Shown here piece by piece: positions 42,476 to 51,401 of a stretch of DNA of 64,000 bases. Source of the stretch: an uncultured Glaciecola sp. Lineage in GTDB: Bacteria > Pseudomonadota > Gammaproteobacteria > Enterobacterales > Alteromonadaceae. Numbering within the stretch: the stretch's first letter is position 1; every line of letters begins with the position of its first letter. Position numbers and translations under genes: made by a program. The stretch covers positions 1 through 64,000 of the forward strand of contig CAKZLI010000007.1 of NCBI GenBank assembly GCA_937125395.1, in the 5' to 3' direction. Below the pieces are notes generated by a model that worked only from the letters and a program-made list of their open reading frames with translations, was not told where the DNA came from and made no database searches.

Positions 42476-42572
42476 TTAACTCACAAGCATATTATAATGA
42501 ATGCTGAAATTCGTATACGTACTAACCAATTCTTCCACATTAGAGCACGCAGAGTGCATTAGGAACTAAATT

Positions 42573-43649
42573 ATGTCAATTATGGATCGCTTAAAGAAAA
42601 CTCGTGGCCAAGGCCGTAAATCACTTCAAGATAAACTTGAGCAACAAGGTCAAGGTGGCTACAAGAAAGATGACCGCATCTGGAAGTATACTTGGAAAGA
42701 AACTGATGGACAGCTATTGTCGTTCAACACAATTCGTTTCCTGACTACACCACTAGTTGACATTGAGCGTCAAGAGAAAGGTGACATCGCAGAAGACATT
42801 GTTCTATCTCCATGTGCTTTATCTCTACGTCACTACTTTAAAGGTTCTGGCGGTGCATACAGCGAAACCTCACCTCAAACGTTTGGTCTAGACTGTCCTG
42901 TTCGTGAACATGACCGTCCGCTATGGTCGCAGCAGAAAGAAACTAAAGATGAAAATCTTAAAGATATTCTGGTTAAACGTATTCCTAAGAAAGAATACTA
43001 CGCTAACATCCAAGTAATCAGCGATGAATCTAATCCGGAAAACAATGGCAAGATTTTCTTGTTTAAATTCGGTGACGGTATCAAGAAGATTATCGATAAA
43101 GCGTCTAAGCCTACATTCCCAACTGATCCTAAAATCGACGATGTGTTTTGTATGTATGACGGTGCTGAGCTTACGCTTAACTTCGTTGGTCGCAAATCAT
43201 CGTTCAACGGCAATGAATGTATCGTACCTGAATACAAAGATAGCCAGATTCAGTGGGGGCAGTCATGTCCTATCGCAGAAACTGATGAAGAAATGGAAGA
43301 AATCTGGAAGAAAGCATATTCATTATATGACTTCGTTGACCCTACAAAGGTTAAAGATTTCGCTACTCTAGAAGAGCGTTTACGTAAAGTGCTTGCAATT
43401 CCAGAAGGCGCTCCATTAGTTCCTGTTGCCAATAAGCAAGAAGCTAATGTTGGTTCAGCTCCACCTCAACAGAAAACGGCAAGCGACATGGCAAAAGATG
43501 AAGGTGCTCCGCAAGCTTCTGATGTCAAAACTGAGAATAAGGAAGAAGAAGCTGATGAACCTCAGACTCAGACTCCGCCTCAGTCTGATGATAAAGACGA
43601 CGGTATCCCTGATATGGATGACTTCGAGAGAATGTTAGCTATGGATTAA
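42573..43649 (+). CDS. 32: Single-stranded DNA-binding protein gp32
   Basis: The 358-aa protein has the gp32 plan. A short basic N-terminal domain for cooperativity (MDRLKKTRGQGRKSLQDKL) is followed by a core with the ALSLRHYF and GLDCPVREHD metal region and by KKEYYANIQVI. A long acidic C-terminal tail (TENKEEEADEPQTQ, ending DDFERMLAMD) follows, which recruits partners in T4. It coats single-stranded DNA in replication and recombination. Confidence 0.92.
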   Translation: MSIMDRLKKTRGQGRKSLQDKLEQQGQGGYKKDDRIWKYTWKETDGQLLSFNTIRFLTTPLVDIERQEKGDIAEDIVLSPCALSLRHYFKGSGGAYSETSPQTFGLDCPVREHDRPLWSQQKETKDENLKDILVKRIPKKEYYANIQVISDESNPENNGKIFLFKFGDGIKKIIDKASKPTFPTDPKIDDVFCMYDGAELTLNFVGRKSSFNGNECIVPEYKDSQIQWGQSCPIAETDEEMEEIWKKAYSLYDFVDPTKVKDFATLEERLRKVLAIPEGAPLVPVANKQEANVGSAPPQQKTASDMAKDEGAPQASDVKTENKEEEADEPQTQTPPQSDDKDDGIPDMDDFERMLAMD

Positions 43650-43660
43650 TATCCAATCAT

Positions 43661-43695
43661 AAAAAACCCCAGCCTGTTTAGGTTGGGGTCTTTTT
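43661..43695. terminator. Bidirectional terminator
   Basis: CCCCAGCC pairs with GGTTGGGG (one wobble), with A run on the left and T run on the right, between gp32 (+) and a tail gene (-). Confidence 0.88.
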
Positions 43696-43699
43696 GATA

Positions 43700-44626
43700 T
43701 TATATGTTTATGAGTTCACTGACCATTCCGCCAAGAACCTGTTTATCATTTGTCGATAATGAAATGTTAGTGGCTATGTCCGCCCCGAATGGAGCGATAA
43801 CACTGGTAAATTCGTTCTGGGGTAGACCAGATGAACCACTAACCAAATTACCTATCGTGTTGTGTATGTCACGCCCTAACACACTGTCGAGGTTGCCTTC
43901 CTTGGCTCGCACAATCACGTCTCTTGCCTGAGCCACAGCTCCTAAGATATTTCCTTCTTGGATATCACTTAGAATGTTACCAGCTGTGGTATTTTGTAGG
44001 GGATTTACATTACCTGTATCTGTATCATTGCTATGACGAAGATAAGTGTACGTTACATTACATGTTGCGAAATTATCAGATTCAGTTTTATCAAAATCTA
44101 ACACACCAAATAATATTGGATGACCTTCATGTAATATGAGTGTATGGACAGCGTTATCAAACTCGTCTAGAACCTCAATCTGAATATCAACTGTATAGTC
44201 ATCGTAATAACCAACCTTACCAGTGCTTTCACTGTGAATAATCTCACGCCACAATTGTAAGGCTTTATATTCTTCCATATCGCGACTCAGTATAAAGCTG
44301 AACTCAATGTCAGTTTTCTCACTACCAGTAGATACCTTGAATGTATGACCTTTGTGTTTGGCTTCGGTTGTGGTTATGTTAGTTCCGGGAAGTTGAGTAC
44401 TGATACACATAACCTGAAGTCCACGACTTGCCTCAGCACTACCACCACGGAGAACATTAACAGTTCGTATGCCTGTTTTAGCCCAATTGGTTGCTTCACT
44501 TGTGGTGTTATTTTCGACTAATAGCTCATTAACTTTAGCTGGAAGAGGTATAGTAACACGAAATCTATTTTTCTTGGTAACACCATGCTGTCGCAGGTGC
44601 GTAATGAAGTTAGCTAAGTCTCTCAT
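43700..44626 (-). CDS. Tail-tube-type protein (gp54/gp19-like)
   Basis: The 308-aa protein contains segments typical of the tube fold: RFRVTIPLP near the N-terminus, IEFSFILSRDMEEYKALQLW, a DIQIEVLDEFD strand, and FDKTESDNFATCNVTYTYL. The length is close to T4 gp54 (baseplate tube initiator) rather than gp19 (about 163 aa). It is an isolated minus-strand gene between plus-strand blocks. Confidence 0.6.
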   Translation of the reverse strand: MRDLANFITHLRQHGVTKKNRFRVTIPLPAKVNELLVENNTTSEATNWAKTGIRTVNVLRGGSAEASRGLQVMCISTQLPGTNITTTEAKHKGHTFKVSTGSEKTDIEFSFILSRDMEEYKALQLWREIIHSESTGKVGYYDDYTVDIQIEVLDEFDNAVHTLILHEGHPILFGVLDFDKTESDNFATCNVTYTYLRHSNDTDTGNVNPLQNTTAGNILSDIQEGNILGAVAQARDVIVRAKEGNLDSVLGRDIHNTIGNLVSGSSGLPQNEFTSVIAPFGADIATNISLSTNDKQVLGGMVSELINI

Positions 44627-44673
44627 AACCCACCCATAACTAAATAATATATAAAATAATTAGGAGGTCAAAC

Positions 44674-45348
44674 ATGGCTAAGTTCGATGAAGACTTGATA
44701 ATGGACAATGAGCAAAATGCTCCTATGATTATCAAGCGTTATATTGCTATGTTTAGACGCTCTAAAGGTAGTCAGGCTCGCCGTAATTCAGCTAAGTCCA
44801 GAGATTGGTTTAGAATGCGCGTGTCAAAGGATTTAAATCACAAGACACCTCAGATCCATAAACAATTCTTGGAAGAAAAGCGTAGACAGGTTAGTAATTC
44901 CAAGTATTTAATAGGACGTATGTTCCTTTATGGATATGATGCGAAACATAAGGACAAACTACCTGTATGGGATGCATGGCCTATGGTGTTCTTCTTCGAT
45001 AGCTTTGTTGGTGACGGCATGACATACGGAGAGAAAGGTGTTCTGTATATGCGTGGTATCAATATACACTATCTCCCGCCAGCATTGCGTTTAAAGTTGT
45101 TCGCTGAGTTAATTAAAACCAAGAATGACAGCTCACTCCGCGAGAAATCGAAGCTGAAGCTCAGCTGGCGTATTATAAAGGCTATGGCCGGAGGTATTGG
45201 TTCTCACGCTGTTAAGACATACAGAGCCGATCATATCATGACACAGCTTGCTGAGATTAATCCTCGGTATTGGGAAATAGCAATCTTCCTCCAGCTAGCA
45301 CAATGGCAGAAAGGTGGCAAAAAGGATGCTTGGAAAGGTATCAAGTAA
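44674..45348 (+). CDS. Conserved phage-type hypothetical protein, 224 aa
   Basis: The basic N-terminal half is rich in Arg/Lys (KGSQARRNSAKSRDWFRMRV). The core reads IGRMFLYGYDAKHKDKLPVW then MRGINIHYLPPALRLKLF, a pattern I have seen in T4-like phages without a settled function. ATG follows AGGAGG. Possibly involved with DNA ends or virions, judged only from basic charge. Confidence 0.55.
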   Translation: MAKFDEDLIMDNEQNAPMIIKRYIAMFRRSKGSQARRNSAKSRDWFRMRVSKDLNHKTPQIHKQFLEEKRRQVSNSKYLIGRMFLYGYDAKHKDKLPVWDAWPMVFFFDSFVGDGMTYGEKGVLYMRGINIHYLPPALRLKLFAELIKTKNDSSLREKSKLKLSWRIIKAMAGGIGSHAVKTYRADHIMTQLAEINPRYWEIAIFLQLAQWQKGGKKDAWKGIK

Positions 45349-45353
45349 TATTT

Positions 45354-45380
45354 AGACCTGTTCTTCGGAATAGGTCTTTT
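45354..45380 (+). terminator. Terminator of composite module
   Basis: AGACCTGTTC-TTCG-GAATAGGTCT then TTT; near-duplicate of 19762-19789. Confidence 0.88.
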
Positions 45381-45407
45381 GATTGACTTCCATTTAGGTA
45401 ATAATGA
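45379..45407 (+). promoter_or_regulatory. Promoter module
   Basis: TTGATT, 17-base spacer (GACTTCCATTTAGGTAA), TAATGA. Nearly the same as 19788-19816. It lies 28 bp before the ATG at 45435. Confidence 0.55.
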
Positions 45408-45434
45408 ACTCAATTATTGTAATGGAGAATTGAT

Positions 45435-45869
45435 ATGTTTCAAGGTGAATTGAATAAAGTCAAAGGTGTTTTGACACAAATGGGTTATAATTTTAACCCG
45501 AATTATAAAATTTTGAATGCGACCTTACGTTCCGCATATTATATTACGGTTGATAGTCAACGATATGAGACTCGCAAAGTTAATGGGACAAATGTCATCA
45601 ACTATATTGGTTATGCCGATGAACATCAGATGTTGCGAGAGTTACCTAATATTACTGATTCTCCTGAAGCCGAAGAAGTGGCTGTGGAAGCACAACGTAA
45701 GGATGAATTCATCACCTCTGAGGAATGGCAATGCGAAACGGCTAAATCTCGCATCGAATACCTTCGTAATCACTTGAAGGAAAATGCTCTTCAAATCGCT
45801 GCGTCTGAAATTAGTGGTATTGCCCATGAGTTAATTAATCTGGAAGAAATAGTTAAGATTCACTCTTAA
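45435..45869 (+). CDS. Hypothetical protein, 144 aa
   Basis: ATG follows ATGGAGAATTGAT. A small mixed domain (LNKVKGVLTQMGYNFNPNYK) is followed by long charged helices (ITSEEWQCETAKSRIEYLRN). No family recognised. Confidence 0.55.
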   Translation: MFQGELNKVKGVLTQMGYNFNPNYKILNATLRSAYYITVDSQRYETRKVNGTNVINYIGYADEHQMLRELPNITDSPEAEEVAVEAQRKDEFITSEEWQCETAKSRIEYLRNHLKENALQIAASEISGIAHELINLEEIVKIHS

Positions 45870-45900
45870 TACTTCTTTACATAATCCAAGGATTGCTTGA

Positions 45901-45925
45901 TAATGATTTTACTATCAAGCAACAC
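45901..45925 (+). promoter_or_regulatory. 25-bp upstream element, copy 2
   Basis: Matches 1665-1689 in 23 of 25 bases and lies 17 bp before the ATG at 45942. Confidence 0.4.
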
Positions 45926-45941
45926 TATCTGGAGATACAAC

Positions 45942-46166
45942 ATGAAAGTTCTTAACCCTCTTAAGCAATTAGGTTTCACAATCGAAAAGATGAAGAAATT
46001 AGGTAAGAAGCAAATCGTTCGTGTTGTGAACCAGAACAATATTGCTGTGGCTATCGTAGCCGTTAACGGTTCTTCAATTAATGCTCGCGTAGGTGAGTGG
46101 GAAGATGAGCCTCAATTATTCAATTCGATGGAAGCCCTAACACACCATCTAACTCAGGTAGCTTAA
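45942..46166 (+). CDS. Hypothetical protein, 74 aa
   Basis: I start at ATG 45942 behind TGGAGATAC. Basic N-terminal helix (LKQLGFTIEKMKKLGKKQIV) then beta strands. No family recognised. Confidence 0.55.
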   Translation: MKVLNPLKQLGFTIEKMKKLGKKQIVRVVNQNNIAVAIVAVNGSSINARVGEWEDEPQLFNSMEALTHHLTQVA

Positions 46167-46167
46167 T

Positions 46168-46626
46168 ATGAATCATATCTCAGTGTCAGGTAAATTATAC
46201 CAAGTAAATTTCGATTCTCTTAGCGTTATTGGATCGAAGCAGTGTTATAATGCAGAAACTCATATCGACATGTTAAATCGAATGCTCCCTGAGCTATGTT
46301 GTTATAAATCTCGTCTGATGCGTACAGCTATCGCATGTTTCTATAAAGGTGTTGGATGGTTAAGCATTGCACCACAAGCTGAGGAATGCGAACAGGATGC
46401 AATCCATGAAGTTAATGAAATCCTACGCCAGTTACAACAACTTGAAGACGTAACCACACTAACTGAGTGTCCTATGGTGTTGGCTGTGGCTATTGCTATT
46501 ACTCAAGAACGCCTCACAACATGCATGATCTCTGGTGGTAAAGACCGCATGGAATTAATCAAGCGTCTGGAAATCCTGACTCAACACACTTACACTAAAT
46601 ACAGTCAATTATCTGTTAAATTCTAG
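46168..46626 (+). CDS. Hypothetical protein, 152 aa
   Basis: Starts one base after the previous stop, so translation is coupled. Mainly helical with many Cys (CYNAE, CCYKS, CEQD, CPMVL, CMIS). No family recognised. Confidence 0.55.
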   Translation: MNHISVSGKLYQVNFDSLSVIGSKQCYNAETHIDMLNRMLPELCCYKSRLMRTAIACFYKGVGWLSIAPQAEECEQDAIHEVNEILRQLQQLEDVTTLTECPMVLAVAIAITQERLTTCMISGGKDRMELIKRLEILTQHTYTKYSQLSVKF

Positions 46627-46634
46627 GTGTTAAT

Positions 46635-46775
46635 ATGTGTTGGTTTAGTGTTATTGGTGCGATAGGTGTCTGTGTGATATTTATCGGCCTGTTATGCTCT
46701 TCCCTCGCAACTGTGGGTGTTGGCTTCTTGCTAACGCTCATTTGTGCGATAGCTGACAGTAATGGTTTATGCTAA
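46635..46775 (+). CDS. Small hydrophobic membrane peptide, 46 aa
   Basis: ATG 46635 encodes MCWFSVIGAIGVCVIFIGLL and a second hydrophobic half (TVGVGFLLTLICAIAD), giving one long or two short membrane spans. It could be an antiholin-like or envelope-acting peptide; nothing decides. The short spacing to both neighbours supports it as a gene. Confidence 0.5.
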   Translation: MCWFSVIGAIGVCVIFIGLLCSSLATVGVGFLLTLICAIADSNGLC

Positions 46776-46796
46776 ATAACTTCAGGAGGATATCAC

Positions 46797-47234
46797 ATGT
46801 CATTTAAAAGATTTATGTTAACTGAAGCTATGCTCAATGAAGCTGTAAGTGCTGGTCAGCTAAAACGACTTGAGAAAGAGCTTAGAGCTGTTGATCTCAA
46901 AGGCTATGAACTAGGCATTACGTTCACTCGCCACTTTATTGAGCGCGTTGTGGAGCGTTCCAAACAGGATAACTTCACCATTCGAGACATTCAGATGATC
47001 CTGAAAGGTGCAATTGACATTTATGGAAGTACAATGAATACTCTGGAAGGACGCAAGTTCGCTGGGCATTTCGTTGATGCGGTAAATGGACTAGATATTC
47101 CTTTCGTTATTCAACCTGATACTACAAAATTGTTCAATATGGCGCTGTTACCTAAGACCGTTATCTTCCGTGGAAGCGAGCGTGTCAAAAAGGGTAAATT
47201 CAGCGATGGACAACCTGTATTCAAGGTGAGATAA
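46797..47234 (+). CDS. Hypothetical protein, 145 aa
   Basis: ATG follows AGGAGGATATC, a very strong ribosome site. The central part FTRHFIERVVERSKQDNFTI then DIQMILKGAIDIYG resembles small phage proteins with an H..ER core, distantly like RelE/BrnT nuclease folds. The likeness is weak. Function unknown. Confidence 0.55.
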   Translation: MSFKRFMLTEAMLNEAVSAGQLKRLEKELRAVDLKGYELGITFTRHFIERVVERSKQDNFTIRDIQMILKGAIDIYGSTMNTLEGRKFAGHFVDAVNGLDIPFVIQPDTTKLFNMALLPKTVIFRGSERVKKGKFSDGQPVFKVR

Positions 47235-47236
47235 TT

Positions 47237-47485
47237 ATGACATTAATCAGACTAGAAGCAAAGCGACACGACATTGAAGATGAAAACGGCATCACTTACT
47301 TCGAGTATGGTGAAGGTGAAGTTGATGTTCCGTTCGAAGCTCCTACGTATCTAAGTACTAAAGAGAACTTAGAAAAACTTCAGGACTACTATGCTGGTTG
47401 GTGTTCGATTAACAAGCCATACGTTCAATACACAGAGGTTCTGCTTCATGAAAGCGATAACAGATCTACTGACGATAATCAATAA
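47237..47485 (+). CDS. Hypothetical acidic protein, 82 aa
   Basis: Starts two bases after the previous stop. Acidic with a beta pattern (TYFEYGEGEVDVPFEA). It overlaps the ParB-like gene by 38 bases. No family recognised. Confidence 0.5.
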   Translation: MTLIRLEAKRHDIEDENGITYFEYGEGEVDVPFEAPTYLSTKENLEKLQDYYAGWCSINKPYVQYTEVLLHESDNRSTDDNQ

Positions 47486-47903
47486 CCTCAAAGTTCCTGT
47501 GGGTAACTTGGGTTTAAGTCGTCAGATCATGCCACAAATTGACAAAGACCGTAAATCGCGATTCTTCGCTGCTCTTGATGAGTATGGGATTATGTCCACT
47601 GAAGAAACAGTAAGTGTTATGGAACTGCGTCTAATTCAAGCCGAAGTTAATAAAACTAAGGTGTGGAAGTTCATGGGGCTTCTTCGCCAGCGTAAAGTGT
47701 TCGAGCCTATTCTAATATCAGCTGATGACTTTGTTCTGGATGGCAGTCACCGTTTCGTGGCGACAATGAATAAAAACCGTCGAGCAAAGATGAAGGTCAT
47801 TCGCTTGCATATGAATGCTCTTGAGTTAGTACGTTTGCTTAAAGTTAATAAAGGCGACTTTGGTACTCGTTACCGTTCGTTAAGCGGAGATGACATTGAG
47901 TAA
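47448..47903 (+). CDS. ParB/sulfiredoxin-like nuclease-fold protein
   Basis: The 151-aa protein from ATG 47448 has KVFEPILISADDFVLDGSHR with GSHRF at residues 99-103, the signature of ParB-type N-terminal domains (here bind-CTP/nuclease-like pocket). It lacks a ParB helix-turn-helix, so is unlikely to be a partition protein. Similar phage proteins exist without clear roles. Confidence 0.65.
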   Translation: MKAITDLLTIINNLKVPVGNLGLSRQIMPQIDKDRKSRFFAALDEYGIMSTEETVSVMELRLIQAEVNKTKVWKFMGLLRQRKVFEPILISADDFVLDGSHRFVATMNKNRRAKMKVIRLHMNALELVRLLKVNKGDFGTRYRSLSGDDIE

Positions 47904-48111
47904 ATTCAATTATGACTGGTTGGTAAACAAGTCTGTCGCGTTGGATGGCAAGGAAGATGAAGTTAAAGATCTGAAGATTCAGGTTAAAGTTCATCACTTT
48001 GCCATGCTCAAAGCGTCCAGAAAACGTAAACCTAGAGCATATCATATTTCATCTAAGAAGTATTCAGCGGCTTGCTTGGCTCTACTTGTGCTCGTTGATC
48101 TAAAATCCTAA
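47890..48111 (+). CDS. Small basic hypothetical protein, 73 aa
   Basis: Starts inside the end of the ParB-like gene (ATG 47890, or TTG 47896). It is strongly basic (KASRKRKPRAYHISSKKY) with a hydrophobic C-terminal segment. No family recognised. A terminator follows at once. Confidence 0.5.
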   Translation: MTLSKFNYDWLVNKSVALDGKEDEVKDLKIQVKVHHFAMLKASRKRKPRAYHISSKKYSAACLALLVLVDLKS

Positions 48112-48140
48112 AGACCTTTGGCTTACGCTGGAGGTCTTTT
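48111..48140 (+). terminator. Terminator
   Basis: AAGACCT pairs with AGGTCTT, then TTTT. A promoter-like TTCGAC with TAGTGT 16 bases on follows (48142-48169), resembling the other modules. Confidence 0.75.
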
Positions 48141-48193
48141 TCTTCGACTGTAATTTTGCGAAAATAGTGTCATTCTCAATATAGGAAATTATT

Positions 48194-49942
48194 ATGCCTC
48201 TGAACACCTTACCTCGTTCGTTCGACATTCATGACATAGGGAAAATAGCTGATGATCTGTTTCCATTCCGTAATGATGCGGATGAACCAACGTACAATGA
48301 TGGCCAACGTAAATGTATCGTTGAGACTGTGGACGCCATCGCAAACAATGATTATGAACATGTCATCATCGAAGCCCCGACAGGCGTAGGTAAAAGTATT
48401 ATCGCTCGTATGATTCATATGACCTTGCGTAAGATGCATGGCGATAAAACATGGCGTACAACTATCACATGTCCGACCAAAGGTCTACAAGACCAGTACG
48501 TTCGTGAAGATAGCACTATCGCAAATCTGAAAGGCAAGAAGAACTATCAGTGTTTGGTTAATAGCAAAATCTCTTACGGTCACAGCAAGTGTATCGAAGC
48601 GTTGCGTTCGGGCAAATGTAAGGAAAATCAATGCCCTTACTTCAAAGCTCGCTCTAAGTGGCTTAAATTTGCTCAATTGCGTGTAACTAACACCATGTTG
48701 GGCATTCTATTGCCTGTTGATAAAATGATCGAAGATTCGGCATTCAGTCAACTACAAATCCTAGATGAGTGTCACGAAGTACCTAACCGTATTTTGGACT
48801 GTTCTGAGGTGAAGTTCGATGCAATGCGAGCTTATAAACTGCGCGATAAGGGCATGATACGTGGTAATGACATCTGTGATAAAATCAATCACCTAATGCG
48901 CGTATTAAAAGAGTATCCTTTAGCTACTATTGTTAATGTCGATGAAGAGATTCGTGAAGCTTGTGAGGACGTTGTTGTTATCGCCGATGATATCATTAAA
49001 ACATTCCAAGTTCTGTCCAAGAAAAAGAAGCTAAATGCTAACCAGAAACGATCTCTTGATGACATCCAGTCTTACCTCAATGCTATGGTTCGACACTGTA
49101 ATGTAATAACGAACCCTAAGCTTCAGGATGTTATCATACAAGAACGTACAATGGATCAGGTTGAAGTTGCTGGACAGATGGTTGACGGTCATCACATGCA
49201 TAGTATTGTTATGAAGCCTCTACTACCTCGTGATATGGTTGAAGAAGCCGTGTATGATAAACACGACCATTTTGTACATATGTCTGCCACAATCTGTGGT
49301 GTTGATAAATATGCGGAAACAATGGGCATCGACAAGTACTTTAAGGTGGAAATTGGCAATCCAATCCCGATTGAGAACCGTCGTATCACTTACTTGCCTG
49401 TTGGACGCATGTCAGGTAAACATCTAGACTCAACGAAGCCTAAAATGCTAGAAGCAATCGACGAGCTTATTGAAGAGCATATTGATGATAACGGTCTAAT
49501 TCACACTGGTTCATATAAACTTGCGGAGTACATTAAGAACTTTAGTAAGTATAAGGATCGTGTTCATATTGGTCGTGACCGTAAGGTGACTATGGCTTGG
49601 CTAGAACACGGAGCGCAAGAGGGTAATGACCCTGTTGTGGTTGTATCTCCTAGTATGACAACTGGTTACGATTTGAAAGGTGATTTGTGTCGATTTATGA
49701 TATGTGCTAAGATCCCATTCGGATATCTGGGTGAACCTTTAATCAAATATCGTGCTGATAATGACTCGGGTTCTTACGGTCGTGAAACAATACTGGATGT
49801 TGTGCAAGGTGCTGGGCGTGGTGTTCGTGGCATCGATGACTATTCGGCGTATTACATGCTGGATGAGAGTTTCGATACATTAATGAAACGCAATCAGAAA
49901 TACTTCCCTCAGTGGTTCTTGGATGCAATAGACGCAGAATAG
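48194..49942 (+). CDS. DinG/XPD-like helicase with Fe-S cluster Cys
   Basis: The 582-aa protein has Walker A IIEAPTGVGKSIIAR (about residues 58-72), motif Ia CPTKGLQDQY and a Walker B-type DECH. Between these are four Cys (YQC, KC, KC, QC) within about 30 residues, as in the iron-sulfur domain of XPD/DinG helicases. Late motifs are SPSMTTGYDLKG and VQGAGRGVR (motif VI). Such enzymes unwind 5' to 3' and clear roadblocks. T4's accessory helicases (Dda, UvsW) lack this cluster. Confidence 0.82.
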   Translation: MPLNTLPRSFDIHDIGKIADDLFPFRNDADEPTYNDGQRKCIVETVDAIANNDYEHVIIEAPTGVGKSIIARMIHMTLRKMHGDKTWRTTITCPTKGLQDQYVREDSTIANLKGKKNYQCLVNSKISYGHSKCIEALRSGKCKENQCPYFKARSKWLKFAQLRVTNTMLGILLPVDKMIEDSAFSQLQILDECHEVPNRILDCSEVKFDAMRAYKLRDKGMIRGNDICDKINHLMRVLKEYPLATIVNVDEEIREACEDVVVIADDIIKTFQVLSKKKKLNANQKRSLDDIQSYLNAMVRHCNVITNPKLQDVIIQERTMDQVEVAGQMVDGHHMHSIVMKPLLPRDMVEEAVYDKHDHFVHMSATICGVDKYAETMGIDKYFKVEIGNPIPIENRRITYLPVGRMSGKHLDSTKPKMLEAIDELIEEHIDDNGLIHTGSYKLAEYIKNFSKYKDRVHIGRDRKVTMAWLEHGAQEGNDPVVVVSPSMTTGYDLKGDLCRFMICAKIPFGYLGEPLIKYRADNDSGSYGRETILDVVQGAGRGVRGIDDYSAYYMLDESFDTLMKRNQKYFPQWFLDAIDAE

Positions 49943-50007
49943 TCTTGCGATAAATATGGGCTTGTGTAACAATAAGCTCATTCAACTAACTCCATCGGAG
50001 AATTATC

Positions 50008-50628
50008 ATGTCATGGAAAGAAACAATTAGTCAGAATCGCGCTCATACGTCTAACAGAGCTTGTGAACCTCGAATGAAAGTGGGTGGTATTTGGTGTAAC
50101 TCATTCCGTAATACAGACGGCACGACTCGTGCGTTCACAATGGGAAGCACCGTAGACCGTACCAAGAATCCGAACTTCATTGTTAAGCGTGTTCATGCTC
50201 GACCTAATATGTCATTCGCCGTGTCTCAGACGAATCAGGTATTCCGTATTGGTCGTGGATTTGATATGCTGGATGCAGTGTACGACAACACTATTAATAT
50301 GTGTCCGGATGTTCCATGTTTGGAGTTTCAGGGATGTATTCTTAGCCGAGGCTATAACCTGTTCATGCAGCGAGTACAACTAGGTCGTCATTTATCATGG
50401 TGGTTATGTGCGCGTTATAAAGCGGCTAATGGGCGTGGTGTATCTAAGGCGACAGCTAAGATGTTTGCCAAGAAAGCTCAAGCACACTTCACGGAGGATG
50501 TGAAGCGTCGTTGGGGTATCGATTTAGATAACTTTGAGCCTACGGAGCTAGACGGAGTCATGACAGATGACTTCGAACTAGTCCGTGATTTTGTAAGACG
50601 TTACGGTGCCGAATTCCGTAATCGTTAA
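50008..50628 (+). CDS. Hypothetical protein, 206 aa
   Basis: ATG follows GGAGAATTATC. Cys/Trp-containing beta region (GGIWCNSFRNTDGTTRAFTM), a segment LGRHLSWWLCARYKAANGRG and a basic helical C-terminus. It overlaps the convergent tail gene by four bases. No family recognised. Confidence 0.55.
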   Translation: MSWKETISQNRAHTSNRACEPRMKVGGIWCNSFRNTDGTTRAFTMGSTVDRTKNPNFIVKRVHARPNMSFAVSQTNQVFRIGRGFDMLDAVYDNTINMCPDVPCLEFQGCILSRGYNLFMQRVQLGRHLSWWLCARYKAANGRGVSKATAKMFAKKAQAHFTEDVKRRWGIDLDNFEPTELDGVMTDDFELVRDFVRRYGAEFRNR

Positions 50629-51371
50629 TATGCTGCTGTGATTTCGGCTTGGATATCAGTATCAGCGATTAGAGTAGTAACCGATATCTCAACGGTGTTG
50701 GTTGCTGTTATGATCGCTGCATCGACTTCAAAATGCTCTACGTTGAATAAGTCGCCTGTCGATGTTATGTATACATCAGCTCCATGCCAACCTATACTCA
50801 CAACGCTTCGATGGAAGCCAGACCCTGATTTAGCCAGTACAGTTAAATCCATCAACTTGAAATCAGCCTGTGGGAATGTTTTCAATACCGATGCGCCTAC
50901 TGCTGGGACATTAACTTCAGAGTTTATTGATAGCTTATCGGTTGAGATCCAATTTGTATTAGCCAGATCGTAATATTGAAACCCGACATTACCTGATTCA
51001 TTAGATAACAATAGTATAACCTCACCACCAGCAAAATCGGTTGTGTCTATATTGTTGCGTGCTGTTATCGTTGCGAATGTTCCGATGAAACGTAATGACG
51101 TGGATTCTACTGCCTGTAAATGAGCGTCGGTGAATATATTACTGTTATCTAGAGCGTTGATTGCATCACGCAGACCCGTACCCGTGAGGCTGTTCTCAAG
51201 ACTACCAAATCTATCATTAACGTACTCTGCACTCAGTATGTTTTCGTCACTGGCACCCTCATGGGATGTGATGATTGCACTCTGGTCTAATTTCTGCTGG
51301 ATTAATTCTACCAAACGTTGCAGCTCCGCCGCCGAATAAGGTAATTTATATCCTTTTGGTTTATCTGACAT
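50625..51371 (-). CDS. Fibre/virion-type structural protein, 248 aa
   Basis: I start at ATG 51371 (MSDKPKGYKLPYSAAELQRL) behind GGGAG. A helical neck with heptad-like spacing (AAELQRLVELIQQKLDQS) is followed by a beta-rich body of short repeats (FIGTFATITARNNIDTTDFA, a binding-module-like pattern) and SEVNVPAVGASVLKTFP. This looks like a trimeric fibre or neck fibre protein. The family is not identified. Confidence 0.55.
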   Translation of the reverse strand: MSDKPKGYKLPYSAAELQRLVELIQQKLDQSAIITSHEGASDENILSAEYVNDRFGSLENSLTGTGLRDAINALDNSNIFTDAHLQAVESTSLRFIGTFATITARNNIDTTDFAGGEVILLLSNESGNVGFQYYDLANTNWISTDKLSINSEVNVPAVGASVLKTFPQADFKLMDLTVLAKSGSGFHRSVVSIGWHGADVYITSTGDLFNVEHFEVDAAIITATNTVEISVTTLIADTDIQAEITAAY

Positions 51372-51401
51372 GGTTATGTCTCCCATAAATAGGTATATTT
51401 A

